Assembly (NCBI GenBank): GCA_934869045.1
Contig: CAKXAF010000068.1
Location: forward strand, 1,349 to 7,168
From: an uncultured Nitrososphaerota archaeon
GTDB lineage: Bacteria; Bacillota; Clostridia; Oscillospirales; Ruminococcaceae
DNA length: 5,820 nucleotides
Direction of reading: 5' to 3'
Under the pieces are notes generated by a model. The model saw only the letters and a list, made by a program, of their open reading frames with translations. It ran no database searches and was not told where the DNA came from. A program made the translations under genes and the position numbers. Of the stretch, positions 1 to 5,743 are shown one piece after another. Numbering within the stretch: position 1 is the stretch's first letter; each line of letters starts with the position of its first letter.

Positions 1-362
1 TCCACGGTTCCGTCCGAGCGGATTTCCGCGTCCAGAAACAGAATCTCTTCTGCGTCTGGAAGGCCGTATTTCCATCCTGTCTCCGCGACAACCGGCTGCT
101 CTGCTCCAATAAAGATCAATTTTGCCCGACCGCCCCGATCCTCGACACAGGCGTTGGTGGCCAGCGTCGTGGACAACGACAGAAATGCCGCCTGTTTAAG
201 TTCCTGCATCGGCAATCGGTCGATGGCTACCCCGATTCCAACCGCCAGATTCTCCCGGGTGGTCGGAGCCTTGCCAGATGCTACAACCTGCCTGTTGTCT
301 GCGTCATAGAGGACCGCATCTGTATAGGTCCCGCCAGTGTCAATGCCCAGTACATATTTCAA
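1..362 (-). CDS. Hydantoinase/oxoprolinase family protein, N-terminal fragment
   Basis: Only the first 120 codons are in the window; the gene continues past the left edge. The protein begins MKYVLGIDTGGTYTDAVLYD, the DTGGTxTD phosphate-binding motif (residues about 8-15) of the hydantoinase A/oxoprolinase N-terminal domain, an actin-like ATPase fold. A second family motif, STTLATNACVE, follows at about residues 67-77. Family members hydrolyse cyclic amides such as hydantoins or 5-oxoproline with ATP, or are the acetone carboxylase/N-methylhydantoinase type; the substrate cannot be told from this fragment. The start is TTG at 362-360. It is chosen because GGGAGG (371-376) sits eight bases upstream and the family's N-terminal strand begins right there; no in-frame ATG precedes the motif. 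The gene has its own promoter and is separated from ybbR by a terminator, so it is a separate transcription unit. Family assignment is firm; specificity is unknown. Confidence 0.88.
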   Translation of the reverse strand, partial: MKYVLGIDTGGTYTDAVLYDADNRQVVASGKAPTTRENLAVGIGVAIDRLPMQELKQAAFLSLSTTLATNACVEDRGGRAKLIFIGAEQPVVAETGWKYGLPDAEEILFLDAEIRSDGTV

Positions 363-370
363 CGAAAATT

Positions 371-376
371 CCTCCC
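371..376 (-). promoter_or_regulatory. Ribosome binding site deciding a TTG start
   Basis: GGGAGG on the minus strand lies eight bases before TTG at 362. This near-perfect Shine-Dalgarno site is the main reason for accepting the non-ATG start of the hydantoinase-family gene. Confidence 0.8.
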
Positions 377-413
377 AGTGTTTCTTTCCGGCAAGCGCCA
401 TTTCCTCTTTCCC

Positions 414-442
414 ATTATAAACGGCTTTCCCCGGGTTTTCTA
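414..442 (-). promoter_or_regulatory. Promoter of the hydantoinase-family gene
   Basis: A perfect -10 hexamer TATAAT (414-419, minus strand) lies 17 bases from a -35-like TAGAAA (437-442, four of six matches to TTGACA). Transcription would start near 407, giving an untranslated leader of about 45 bases before the TTG start at 362. The preceding gene is closed by a terminator, so an independent promoter is expected here. Read from consensus only. Confidence 0.6.
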
Positions 443-452
443 TCACTGGATT

Positions 453-476
453 TCGAAAAAACAAAGGATTTTTCGA
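453..476. promoter_or_regulatory. 8-bp inverted repeat, possible operator
   Basis: TCGAAAAA (453-460) and TTTTTCGA (469-476) form a perfect 8-bp dyad with an 8-base spacer. It lies upstream of the -35 box of the hydantoinase-family promoter, its centre about 58 bases before the predicted transcription start, a usual place for an activator site. The arms are A/T-rich and no U-run follows, so a terminator is unlikely. No regulator gene is visible in the window. Confidence 0.35.
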
Positions 477-607
477 TCTTTGACGCTCATCGGCTGCCTT
501 GAATGATGAAAACGATTCCGTCAGCGATCCAGAAATCGAGTCAGATGAAAGGCGGCATGGCATGGCCTTGCCCAGGCACTCTATGATCGGTCAGCCGTTC
601 CGCATGT

Positions 608-643
608 AAAAAGCAGCCGGCACAAGCGTACCGGCTGCTTTTT
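608..643 (-). terminator. Rho-independent terminator after ybbR, likely bidirectional
   Basis: The arms at 608-620 and 631-643 pair perfectly over 13 bp around the G+C-rich core AGCAGCCGG/CCGGCTGCT with a 10-base loop. On the minus strand the stem runs into TTTTT followed by ACATG, the usual U-run. The plus strand also ends in a T-run, so the hairpin could work both ways. The far arm touches the TAA stop of ybbR (643-645), so termination follows translation immediately. It ends the cdaA-ybbR transcript. Confidence 0.92.
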
Positions 644-1926
644 TATTCCGCCTTTTCCCGCAGTGTAATGACTGTCGTGTACTCGCCAACCGCCCATGCA
701 AGCACCCGGTTTTGGCAGTATACCCGAACCGGGACCGTGTATTGGCCCTTATTCGCCGTAACCTGAGACAAATCGATGGAAGCGACCAAGTCATCCGACG
801 TCATTACGCTGATGATCGTGCTGTCTCCAACGATTTTGACGTTTTCCAACAGATTCATCGTCAGGACCGCCTCATAACCGGAAGGCACATTTTCGAAAAC
901 AAAGTTGCTCTTGGGGACGGAAAAAGTCTTGGAGGTCAGCCCATAGGTCGGGAAGGTAATGGTAACACTGGTGACATTTTCCGTATTGATGAACCCTGCC
1001 GGCAGCGTCACATCCAAGGTCATTTCTTTTCCGATATCCACTGTACGGAAATCGATGGGACCCAGAATCACCGAGTCCTGATTGTCAACGATATCATTGG
1101 CCGCAGCCACCATGATCGCGTTCTGGGAAAGAGTATACCGGAGCTTATCCAGCGGGAAGCCCTTGGGCACATTGACAAACTGCGGCTCCAGAGTCAGCTT
1201 CTTGGTCCGGTAGACCGGCACCGTCACCTCTACTGTTTCGGGATCCACTGACAGATGCTCCGATATCACCGCCGCACCGTTTTTGTCCAGCAGAGTAGGC
1301 GCTCCGGATACCGTCAGAGAGTCTGTCAACTCCCCTTCATTATCCAGCGCCATGACACATCGGTCGATCCGACTGACCACATTCTGCGGACCGCTGACCG
1401 TGATGGTCTCCAGATCCGCATAGGGTTTTTCCAAAATATATCCATCGGCCGCGCTCAGCTTTGGCGTCGAGATTTCCAGCGTAAACTGCTTGGTCACGAT
1501 CTTGTCAAAGGTCAGCGTAACCTCAGTGTCCGACCAGCTGTTGATGTTGTAATCCCCGTCATTGGTCTTTTTGGTTACTTCAATGGGCAGGGTGTAGTCC
1601 TTGGCCTGGTTGACATTATTCAGGGACACCGTGGCGATAAAATCATCGGCTGTCAGCTTCTGGACTTTAGCGTTTTTCCCAGTCACATAGACCGTCACCG
1701 TAAATTCCGTGTCACCAATACGCTGCAGTCCCAGGCTCTGGGGAATGGATCCCTCATAATTGATGGTCACCGGTACATTGGGGATGGTCTTATTTCGCTG
1801 CGGCGTTTGAGAAATGCTCACGGCAAACCACGCGACGATGGCTCCCACAATCGCAAAGACCCGAACAAAGACATCGTTGTCAAACAGCTCCTGGAAGCTG
1901 ATCTTTTTCCATGAAAACTTCTTCAT
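643..1926 (-). CDS. ybbR: YbbR-domain membrane-anchored protein (CdaR), regulator of diadenylate cyclase
   Basis: A 427-residue protein with a short cytoplasmic N-terminus, one transmembrane segment at about residues 20-38 (VFVRVFAIVGAIVAWFAVSI) and a large extracytoplasmic beta-rich region. That region reads as about four YbbR repeats (roughly 50-140, 145-237, 243-325 and 338-423), with turn motifs such as VTGKN, VSGP, LGP and VGD at equivalent places. In Bacillus and Listeria the equivalent protein CdaR binds CdaA at the membrane and modulates c-di-AMP synthesis. The ATG at 1926 is chosen: it overlaps the cdaA stop as ATGA, giving translational coupling, and AAGGGA-like purine-rich sequence precedes it. 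A TTG at 1944 in the same frame would add six residues but is less likely. A terminator follows directly, and no glmM gene follows in this window. Family assignment is strong from operon position and topology. Confidence 0.9.
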   Translation of the reverse strand: MKKFSWKKISFQELFDNDVFVRVFAIVGAIVAWFAVSISQTPQRNKTIPNVPVTINYEGSIPQSLGLQRIGDTEFTVTVYVTGKNAKVQKLTADDFIATVSLNNVNQAKDYTLPIEVTKKTNDGDYNINSWSDTEVTLTFDKIVTKQFTLEISTPKLSAADGYILEKPYADLETITVSGPQNVVSRIDRCVMALDNEGELTDSLTVSGAPTLLDKNGAAVISEHLSVDPETVEVTVPVYRTKKLTLEPQFVNVPKGFPLDKLRYTLSQNAIMVAAANDIVDNQDSVILGPIDFRTVDIGKEMTLDVTLPAGFINTENVTSVTITFPTYGLTSKTFSVPKSNFVFENVPSGYEAVLTMNLLENVKIVGDSTIISVMTSDDLVASIDLSQVTANKGQYTVPVRVYCQNRVLAWAVGEYTTVITLREKAE

Positions 1927-2798
1927 TTCTTCTTTCCCTTCCAAAAGCCCGGCTTTTTCTCCTTGGTTTCCTCACTCGCTTCAGGGATCAAGTAAAAATG
2001 AAGGGTTTGGCGGAGCTTCTCGATGGAAAGGTTCCGAATCAGCCGCCCGTTGACCGCAAAAGAAATCCCGCCGGTTTCCTCGCTGACAACGATGGTAACT
2101 GAGTCAGAAACCTCGCTGATTCCCAGCGCTGCCCGATGACGGGAACCCAGCTTTTTATCAATGCCCTCTTCTTTGTCGGGCTTAGGCAGGAAACAGGCCG
2201 CCGCAAGGATCTTTCCATCTCGCATGATCATCGCGCCGTCATGCAGCGGCGAATTTTTAAAGAAGATGTTCCCGATCAGTTCCACGCTGGGGACTGCATC
2301 AACTACGACGCCAGTGGCGATCTGCTCGCCCAGCTTGGTCGCCCGTTCAATGACGATCAGCGCGCCGGTGGCGGATATGGACAGCCTCTGCACTGCCTCG
2401 CAGAGGATCTCGATAGGCGCCCCCCAAACCGCATTCTGCCGAAGGCTTTCCTCCGGATGAACCCATGGCGTCAGTGTTTTGACCTTCGCCCGGCCGACCT
2501 TTTCCAGCGTGCGCCGCAGCTCCGGCTGGAACACCACAATAATTGCGATGATTCCCAATTCAAAGACCTTGTTGAGCAGCCAGGTCACGGTGTTCAGCTC
2601 TGCAACCTTTGCGACCAGATATGCGGCGGCCAGCAGTAAAATTCCCTTGACAAGCTGCCCCGCCCTGGTTTCCCGCACGATCTTGACGCCCTTATAGACG
2701 ACGTATGCCACCAAAAAAATATCCAGCAGATCCCACGGAAACCGAAATCCCCGGGCTGCCCCAAGAATGTCATTCCAAATATTTATAAATGCCTGCAT
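1923..2798 (-). CDS. cdaA: Diadenylate cyclase CdaA (DAC/DisA_N domain membrane protein)
   Basis: A 291-residue enzyme that joins two ATP to form cyclic di-AMP, the second messenger for potassium and osmolyte balance and cell-wall homeostasis in Gram-positive bacteria. The N-terminal third holds about three membrane segments (roughly 24-37, 49-66 and 74-92), followed by the conserved FQPELRRTLEKVGR linker (90-103) and the cytoplasmic DAC domain. Catalytic motifs are intact: SPLHDGAMI with DGA at 187-189, and LGSRHRAALGISE with RHR at 220-222. Length is close to Bacillus subtilis CdaA. The C-terminus is basic (GKKK). The ATG at 2798 fits the family's N-terminal length, but no good Shine-Dalgarno site precedes it; a TTG at 2810, four codons upstream, is the alternative. 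It overlaps ybbR by four bases and has its own promoter inside the end of the desulfurase gene. Function is nearly certain. Confidence 0.95.
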   Translation of the reverse strand: MQAFINIWNDILGAARGFRFPWDLLDIFLVAYVVYKGVKIVRETRAGQLVKGILLLAAAYLVAKVAELNTVTWLLNKVFELGIIAIIVVFQPELRRTLEKVGRAKVKTLTPWVHPEESLRQNAVWGAPIEILCEAVQRLSISATGALIVIERATKLGEQIATGVVVDAVPSVELIGNIFFKNSPLHDGAMIMRDGKILAAACFLPKPDKEEGIDKKLGSRHRAALGISEVSDSVTIVVSEETGGISFAVNGRLIRNLSIEKLRQTLHFYLIPEASEETKEKKPGFWKGKKK

Positions 2799-2810
2799 TC
2801 TGACAACCAA

Positions 2811-2833
2811 GATTCCGGATCCATTCCGGAAAT
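2811..2833 (-). promoter_or_regulatory. Stem-loop in the cdaA leader
   Basis: In the minus-strand transcript TTCCGGA and TCCGGAA (arms at 2825-2831 and 2813-2819) form a 7-bp stem with a five-base loop, extendable by GAT/ATC across a one-base bulge. It stands about 14 bases before the cdaA ATG, where a Shine-Dalgarno site would be expected. No U-run follows, so it is not a terminator. It could influence ribosome loading; this is inference from the sequence only. Confidence 0.35.
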
Positions 2834-2862
2834 CTACCCTTTCTTTCTGAATCTTTTCTTCT

Positions 2863-2891
2863 ATTGTACCAATATTCGCCGGCAATTTCAA
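2863..2891 (-). promoter_or_regulatory. Promoter of cdaA-ybbR
   Basis: On the minus strand TTGAAA (2886-2891, five of six) is followed after exactly 17 bases by TACAAT (2863-2868, five of six), with TG one base before the -10 as in an extended -10 promoter. The predicted start is near 2856, giving a leader of about 58 bases. The -35 box includes part of the stop codon of the desulfurase gene, so cdaA-ybbR can be transcribed independently although the genes lie close together. No terminator was seen between them, so read-through is also possible. Confidence 0.7.
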
Positions 2892-4045
2892 CCTCTGGGC
2901 AGACCCATTTTTTGAATTTTTTTTACTTCCTCCAGAAACGCGCCGACCTGCTTCGTATTGTTGAAGGAGGATGGGGAAAAACGGACCGCACCCTGCTCCA
3001 CTGTCCCAAAGGACTGATGCGCCAGCCCTGCACAATGCAGCCCACCCCGCAGGGCAAACCCCCTGCCGCTGAGATACTCCGCCACTGCCGCAGATCCGGT
3101 CCCCCGGATGTTGAAGCTGACCAAAGGCGCCTTTTCCCGCAGCCGGAAGCTGTTTGCCACCAGCTGGACGTTCTCCATTGTCTTCATCTCGCTGTAAACC
3201 CGGCTGCAAAGGGCCATTTCATATTGATAAACCACCTCCGGCCGGTGATGGGTCAAAAAGTCAAAACCTGCTCCCAGCGCCAGGATCCCCACTGTGTTAA
3301 TCGTCCCGCTTTCCAGCCGGTCCGGCAGGAAATCCGGCTGTTCCAGTTCCAGGGAATTGCTCCCTGTACCGCCTTCCAGAATCGGTTCGATGGGAACTCC
3401 CTCCCCCAGGATCAGCAGCCCGGTTCCCGTAGTGCCGTAAAGTCCCTTGTGGCCCGCCATGCAGAGACAGTGGATCCCAAGCTCCCGGATGTTGATGGAG
3501 AAAACGCCCGCCGCTTGAGCGGCGTCTACGATAAAAAAGATCCCCTTTTCCCGGCACAGCGCCCCCAGTTCCCGGATGGGCAGGACCGTCCCGGAAACAT
3601 TGGACGCATACGTACAGGCGATGGCCTTGGTGTCGGAGCGGATCAGGCTGCGAAAATTCCGCACCGTCTGTTCCGGATCCTCCTCAGCTACTGCCGCCAC
3701 CGAATACGTGACGTCCGACTGCCTGCTCAGAGCGTGGATCGGCCGGATCACAGAATTATGTTCCAGCGAAGAGGTGATAATATGCCCGGAACGTCCCATG
3801 ATTCCCTTGATGGCCATATTCAGCGCCATGGTGCAGTTCAGGGTAAATACAACGTTTTCCGGCTGTGCGCCGAAAAATCCGGCGGCCTTTTGCCGGACGC
3901 CGAAAATCTTTTCCGAAACCCGCATGGAGATCTTGTGCCCGCTTCGCCCGGGATTCCCCCCATAAACCCGCACTGCGTCGGCAACGGCCAGCTGTACGTT
4001 TTGGGGTTTGGGGAAGCTGGTCGCCGCATTGTCAAAATAAATCAT
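2888..4045 (-). CDS. Cysteine desulfurase-like class V aminotransferase (EF2568-type)
   Basis: A 385-residue PLP enzyme of the NifS/IscS/SufS superfamily, expected to take sulfur (or selenium) from cysteine (or selenocysteine) as an enzyme-bound persulfide. It starts MIYFDNAATSFPKP, the family opening. Visible residues are His96 in LEHNS (PLP stacking), SNVSG (148-152), Asp174 and Gln177 in VDAAQ, Lys200 in MAGHKGLYG (Schiff base), and Cys338 in RGGLHCAGLAH, the likely persulfide cysteine. The ending VRFSPSSFNNTKQV is typical of the EF2568-type subfamily (TIGR01977), known partly from selenium-dependent molybdenum hydroxylase gene sets. The ATG at 4045 is preferred because it begins the conserved N-terminus; AGG six bases upstream is a weak ribosome site. 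A TTG at 4081 would add twelve unlike residues. The DUF3343 gene lies 105 bases upstream on the same strand. Partner and final acceptor are unknown. Confidence 0.9.
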   Translation of the reverse strand: MIYFDNAATSFPKPQNVQLAVADAVRVYGGNPGRSGHKISMRVSEKIFGVRQKAAGFFGAQPENVVFTLNCTMALNMAIKGIMGRSGHIITSSLEHNSVIRPIHALSRQSDVTYSVAAVAEEDPEQTVRNFRSLIRSDTKAIACTYASNVSGTVLPIRELGALCREKGIFFIVDAAQAAGVFSINIRELGIHCLCMAGHKGLYGTTGTGLLILGEGVPIEPILEGGTGSNSLELEQPDFLPDRLESGTINTVGILALGAGFDFLTHHRPEVVYQYEMALCSRVYSEMKTMENVQLVANSFRLREKAPLVSFNIRGTGSAAVAEYLSGRGFALRGGLHCAGLAHQSFGTVEQGAVRFSPSSFNNTKQVGAFLEEVKKIQKMGLPRG

Positions 4046-4119
4046 CGCCCGCCTAACCTTTCTAAGCCCCGGATATCCCAAGGGCCTGGAGCTGCCTTTC
4101 GCTTTTTCATGTGTAAGTA

Positions 4120-4136
4120 CAGGGAAGGATTCCCTG
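4120..4136. repeat. Small hairpin between DUF3343 and the desulfurase gene
   Basis: CAGGGAA (4120-4126) and TTCCCTG (4130-4136) pair over seven bases with a three-base loop. No T-run follows on the minus strand, so it is not a classical terminator. It lies in the 105-base gap between two genes that are probably cotranscribed and might act in processing or stability; no function can be shown. Confidence 0.3.
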
Positions 4137-4150
4137 GGGGAGCCCTCCGG

Positions 4151-4372
4151 TTAAGAACGTCGAACGATTTTTAAAACCCGGATGCCGTTTTCCTTGAGCA
4201 GCTCTGCCGCACGGTCCAGATCACCCCGGATCGCCAGGCTATAGCTGCATCCTTTGTCGGAGAGTCCCTCCGGCGTGCGGATGACCGAGCTTCTGATCCA
4301 TGCCTGTTCCAGAATCTTCTGGGCCTTATAAGCGTAGGTAATCGAGCTCAACACGATGATGTCCTGTGCCAC
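4151..4372 (-). CDS. DUF3343 family protein, putative Se/S carrier-like
   Basis: A 73-residue protein with the DUF3343 pattern: an opening beta strand (QDIIVLSSITYAYKAQKILE), a second strand ending in a proline turn (SSVIRTPEGLSD), then Cys42 in KGCSYSLAI, the likely functional cysteine, and a closing helix and strand (LDRAAELLKENGIRVLKIV). Members are small proteins often next to cysteine desulfurase-like genes and are regarded as possible sulfur or selenium carriers; biochemical proof is thin. The start is GTG at 4372, seven bases after AAAAGGGGG. The frame is open to 4513, but the extra residues overlap ispDF and do not match the family. The usual glycine before the second strand appears replaced by tryptophan (QAWIR). 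The desulfurase gene follows 105 bases downstream, suggesting the pair works together. Family fairly sure, role inferred. Confidence 0.82.
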   Translation of the reverse strand: MAQDIIVLSSITYAYKAQKILEQAWIRSSVIRTPEGLSDKGCSYSLAIRGDLDRAAELLKENGIRVLKIVRRS

Positions 4373-4379
4373 AGGCCGT

Positions 4380-4388
4380 CCCCCTTTT
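4380..4388 (-). promoter_or_regulatory. Ribosome binding site deciding the GTG start of the DUF3343 gene
   Basis: AAAAGGGGG on the minus strand lies seven bases before GTG at 4372. With the family's expected N-terminus it supports GTG over the longer open frame that starts inside ispDF. Confidence 0.6.
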
Positions 4389-4394
4389 CCAATA

Positions 4395-4431
4395 GATTGA
4401 ACCTTCCAGCTGCAGGGCTGGTTGCTCAATC
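4395..4431. promoter_or_regulatory. Nested dyad at the predicted start of the DUF3343 transcript
   Basis: Outer arms GATTGA (4395-4400) and TCAATC (4426-4431) enclose inner arms CCAGC (4406-4410) and GCTGG (4417-4421) with a six-base centre. The structure lies immediately downstream of the TATAAT at 4433-4438. As DNA it could be an operator covering the start point; as RNA at least the inner hairpin would form in the leader about 24 bases before the ribosome site. No known riboswitch class is recognised. Confidence 0.4.
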
Positions 4432-4432
4432 C

Positions 4433-4461
4433 ATTATATGACGCTGCCCGCAGTTTGACCG
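4433..4461 (-). promoter_or_regulatory. Possible promoter for the DUF3343-desulfurase pair
   Basis: A perfect TATAAT (4433-4438, minus strand) lies in the 116-base gap after ispDF. The -35 region at 17 bases (4456-4461, CGGTCA) matches the consensus poorly, so an activator or read-through from ispDF may be needed. The start would be near 4426, with a leader of about 54 bases. Confidence 0.45.
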
Positions 4462-4488
4462 GCATCCCAAAAATTATGGAAAACCCCG

Positions 4489-5643
4489 CTATTTTATCCT
4501 GCTGAGAAGGCAAACGGCATCGGAGGCGATTCCTTCACCGGAGCCGGTAAAGCCCAATCCCTCTTCTGTCGTAGCCTTGACACTGACCAGCTCCGTCGAA
4601 ATTCCCAAATCCTCCGCTATGTTCGTCCGCATCATGCCGATGTACGGCCGCAATTTTGGAGCCTGTGCCACCACCGTAGTATCCAAATTTCCCACTGAGT
4701 ACCCCTGATCCCGAACAAGCGCCGCGACCTTCCGCAGCAGCATTCGGCTGTCCGCCCCGGCGTAAGCGGGGTCGCTGTCTGGAAAATGCTTTCCAATGTC
4801 TCCCAGCGCCAACGCCCCCAGCATGGCATCCATAACGGCGTGAAGCAGCACATCTGCGTCAGAATGTCCCAAAAGTCCCAGCTTCCAGGGAATCTCTACA
4901 CCGCCCAGAATCAGCTTCCGCCCCGGCGCCATCCGGTGTACGTCATATCCGCGCCCGATTCGAAGCATCGGTTTTTCCTCCGTTTCCTTCCGGAGAAATC
5001 CTTTTGCAGCGGAAAGATCCTCCGGTGTGGTGATTTTCAGATTGCTGTAGCTGCCTTCTGTCAGATGGACCGGCCGGCCCGTCCGCTCGAACAGCTGTGC
5101 GTCATCCGTAAAGTCCAAATTCTCCTGAAGGGCGGCCTCCATCGCTGCCAGATAGTCTTGTCTGCGAAAGACCTGCGGCGTCTGCACCTGAAATAGGCGG
5201 CTGCGGTCCGGTGTGCCGCGGATCATGCCATCCTCCGCCTCTTTGATGGTATCCTTGACCCGCACCCCCAGCACTGCCGCCCCATATCTCCCTGCGTCCT
5301 CCAATACCCGCCGGATGTCCTCTTTCCGGACCAGTGGCCGGGCGCCGTCGTGGATCGCCACAAAATCTGCCTCCGGAGAGACCTCTTCCATTCCGCCGAA
5401 CACCGACTGCTGCCGGGTTGCACCGCCTTTTGCCACGACCCGCACCGGCATTCCCTCCAGTGCCTTCCGGTAGGACTCCGCGGTCTCGCCGGCAACGACC
5501 AGAATTTCTCCGATCTCCGGAATATCCAAAAATGCCTCCACACTCCGACGCAGCACCGACTTTCCATCCAGCTCCAGCAGTTGTTTATCCACACCGTTCA
5601 TCCGACTGGACGATCCGGCGCTCATGATTAAAACACTAACCAT
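4489..5643 (-). CDS. ispDF: Bifunctional IspD/IspF of the MEP isoprenoid pathway
   Basis: A 384-residue fusion of two MEP pathway enzymes. Residues 1 to about 222 are IspD (MEP cytidylyltransferase): the nucleotide-binding LIMSAGSSSRMNGVDKQ (5-21), VAIHDGARP (95-103), QVQTPQ (152-157) and the C-terminal NLKITTPEDL (201-210). From about Met226 the protein is IspF (2-C-methyl-D-erythritol 2,4-cyclodiphosphate synthase): IGRGYDVHR with metal ligands Asp234 and His236, LLGHSDADVLLHA with His268 as the third ligand, GDIGKHFPDSD (281-291) and KATTEEGLGFTGSGEGIA (356-373). Both domains have full length and intact motifs. The linker is short (RKETEEKP). The ATG at 5643 is chosen: GGGAGG ends five bases upstream and the IspD strand starts at once. 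IspE, which acts between the two reactions, is not in the window. Function nearly certain. Confidence 0.96.
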   Translation of the reverse strand: MVSVLIMSAGSSSRMNGVDKQLLELDGKSVLRRSVEAFLDIPEIGEILVVAGETAESYRKALEGMPVRVVAKGGATRQQSVFGGMEEVSPEADFVAIHDGARPLVRKEDIRRVLEDAGRYGAAVLGVRVKDTIKEAEDGMIRGTPDRSRLFQVQTPQVFRRQDYLAAMEAALQENLDFTDDAQLFERTGRPVHLTEGSYSNLKITTPEDLSAAKGFLRKETEEKPMLRIGRGYDVHRMAPGRKLILGGVEIPWKLGLLGHSDADVLLHAVMDAMLGALALGDIGKHFPDSDPAYAGADSRMLLRKVAALVRDQGYSVGNLDTTVVAQAPKLRPYIGMMRTNIAEDLGISTELVSVKATTEEGLGFTGSGEGIASDAVCLLSRIK

Positions 5644-5648
5644 TTTAT

Positions 5649-5654
5649 CCTCCC
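5649..5654 (-). promoter_or_regulatory. Ribosome binding site of ispDF
   Basis: GGGAGG lies five bases before ATG 5643 and rules out the longer in-frame start at 5715, which would run through the promoter region. Confidence 0.75.
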
Positions 5655-5674
5655 ATAAGCGGTTTTCTATTTTT

Positions 5675-5703
5675 ATGGTACCAATTCCGCAGCTAAAAAG
5701 CAA
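5675..5703 (-). promoter_or_regulatory. Probable ispDF promoter
   Basis: On the minus strand TTGCTT (5698-5703, three of six) and TACCAT (5675-5680, four of six) are 17 bases apart, with TG one base before the -10. The hexamers are only moderate. Support comes from placement in a divergent intergenic region and from likeness to the cdaA promoter around the -10. Predicted leader is about 25 bases. Confidence 0.42.
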
Positions 5704-5743
5704 CCCCTTCTCCAAATATTAAGGAAATCTTCCGTTGGGTTGC
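5700..5743. promoter_or_regulatory. Inverted GGGTTGC repeat joining two divergent promoters
   Basis: GCAACCC (5700-5706) and GGGTTGC (5737-5743) form a perfect 7-bp inverted repeat 30 bases apart. Each TTGC lies in the proposed -35 box of one promoter, leftward for ispDF and rightward for the gene at 5804. The symmetry may mark a shared regulator site or may only reflect two similar -35 boxes. Confidence 0.35.

Noticed and set aside
278..502. Plus-strand open frame of 74 codons
   Set aside because: It overlaps the hydantoinase start and promoter on the other strand, has no ribosome site that stands out, and its protein is of low-complexity shadow type.
480..508. Plus-strand TTGACG as a -35 box
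   Set aside because: No acceptable -10 box is found at 16 to 18 bases, and it would only drive transcription into the terminator at 608.
2799..2856. c-di-AMP riboswitch in the cdaA leader
   Set aside because: The predicted leader is only about 58 bases, too short for the ydaO class, and shows only one small hairpin.
2799..3209. Upstream extension of the cdaA reading frame
   Set aside because: The extra residues are out-of-frame translation of the desulfurase gene and match nothing in CdaA; the promoter lies inside this stretch.
4120..4136. Hairpin as a terminator between DUF3343 and the desulfurase
   Set aside because: No T-run follows on the minus strand and the stem is short.
2864..4174. 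Plus-strand open frame of 436 codons opposite the desulfurase gene
   Set aside because: It is the antisense shadow of a well-recognised PLP enzyme, has no family-like motifs, and spans two intergenic regions.
4373..4513. Longer start for the DUF3343 gene
   Set aside because: The added residues overlap the end of ispDF and are unlike the family; the GTG at 4372 has a good ribosome site.
5644..5715. Longer start for ispDF
   Set aside because: It would include the likely promoter and ribosome site; IspD normally begins right at the MVSVLIMSAG strand.
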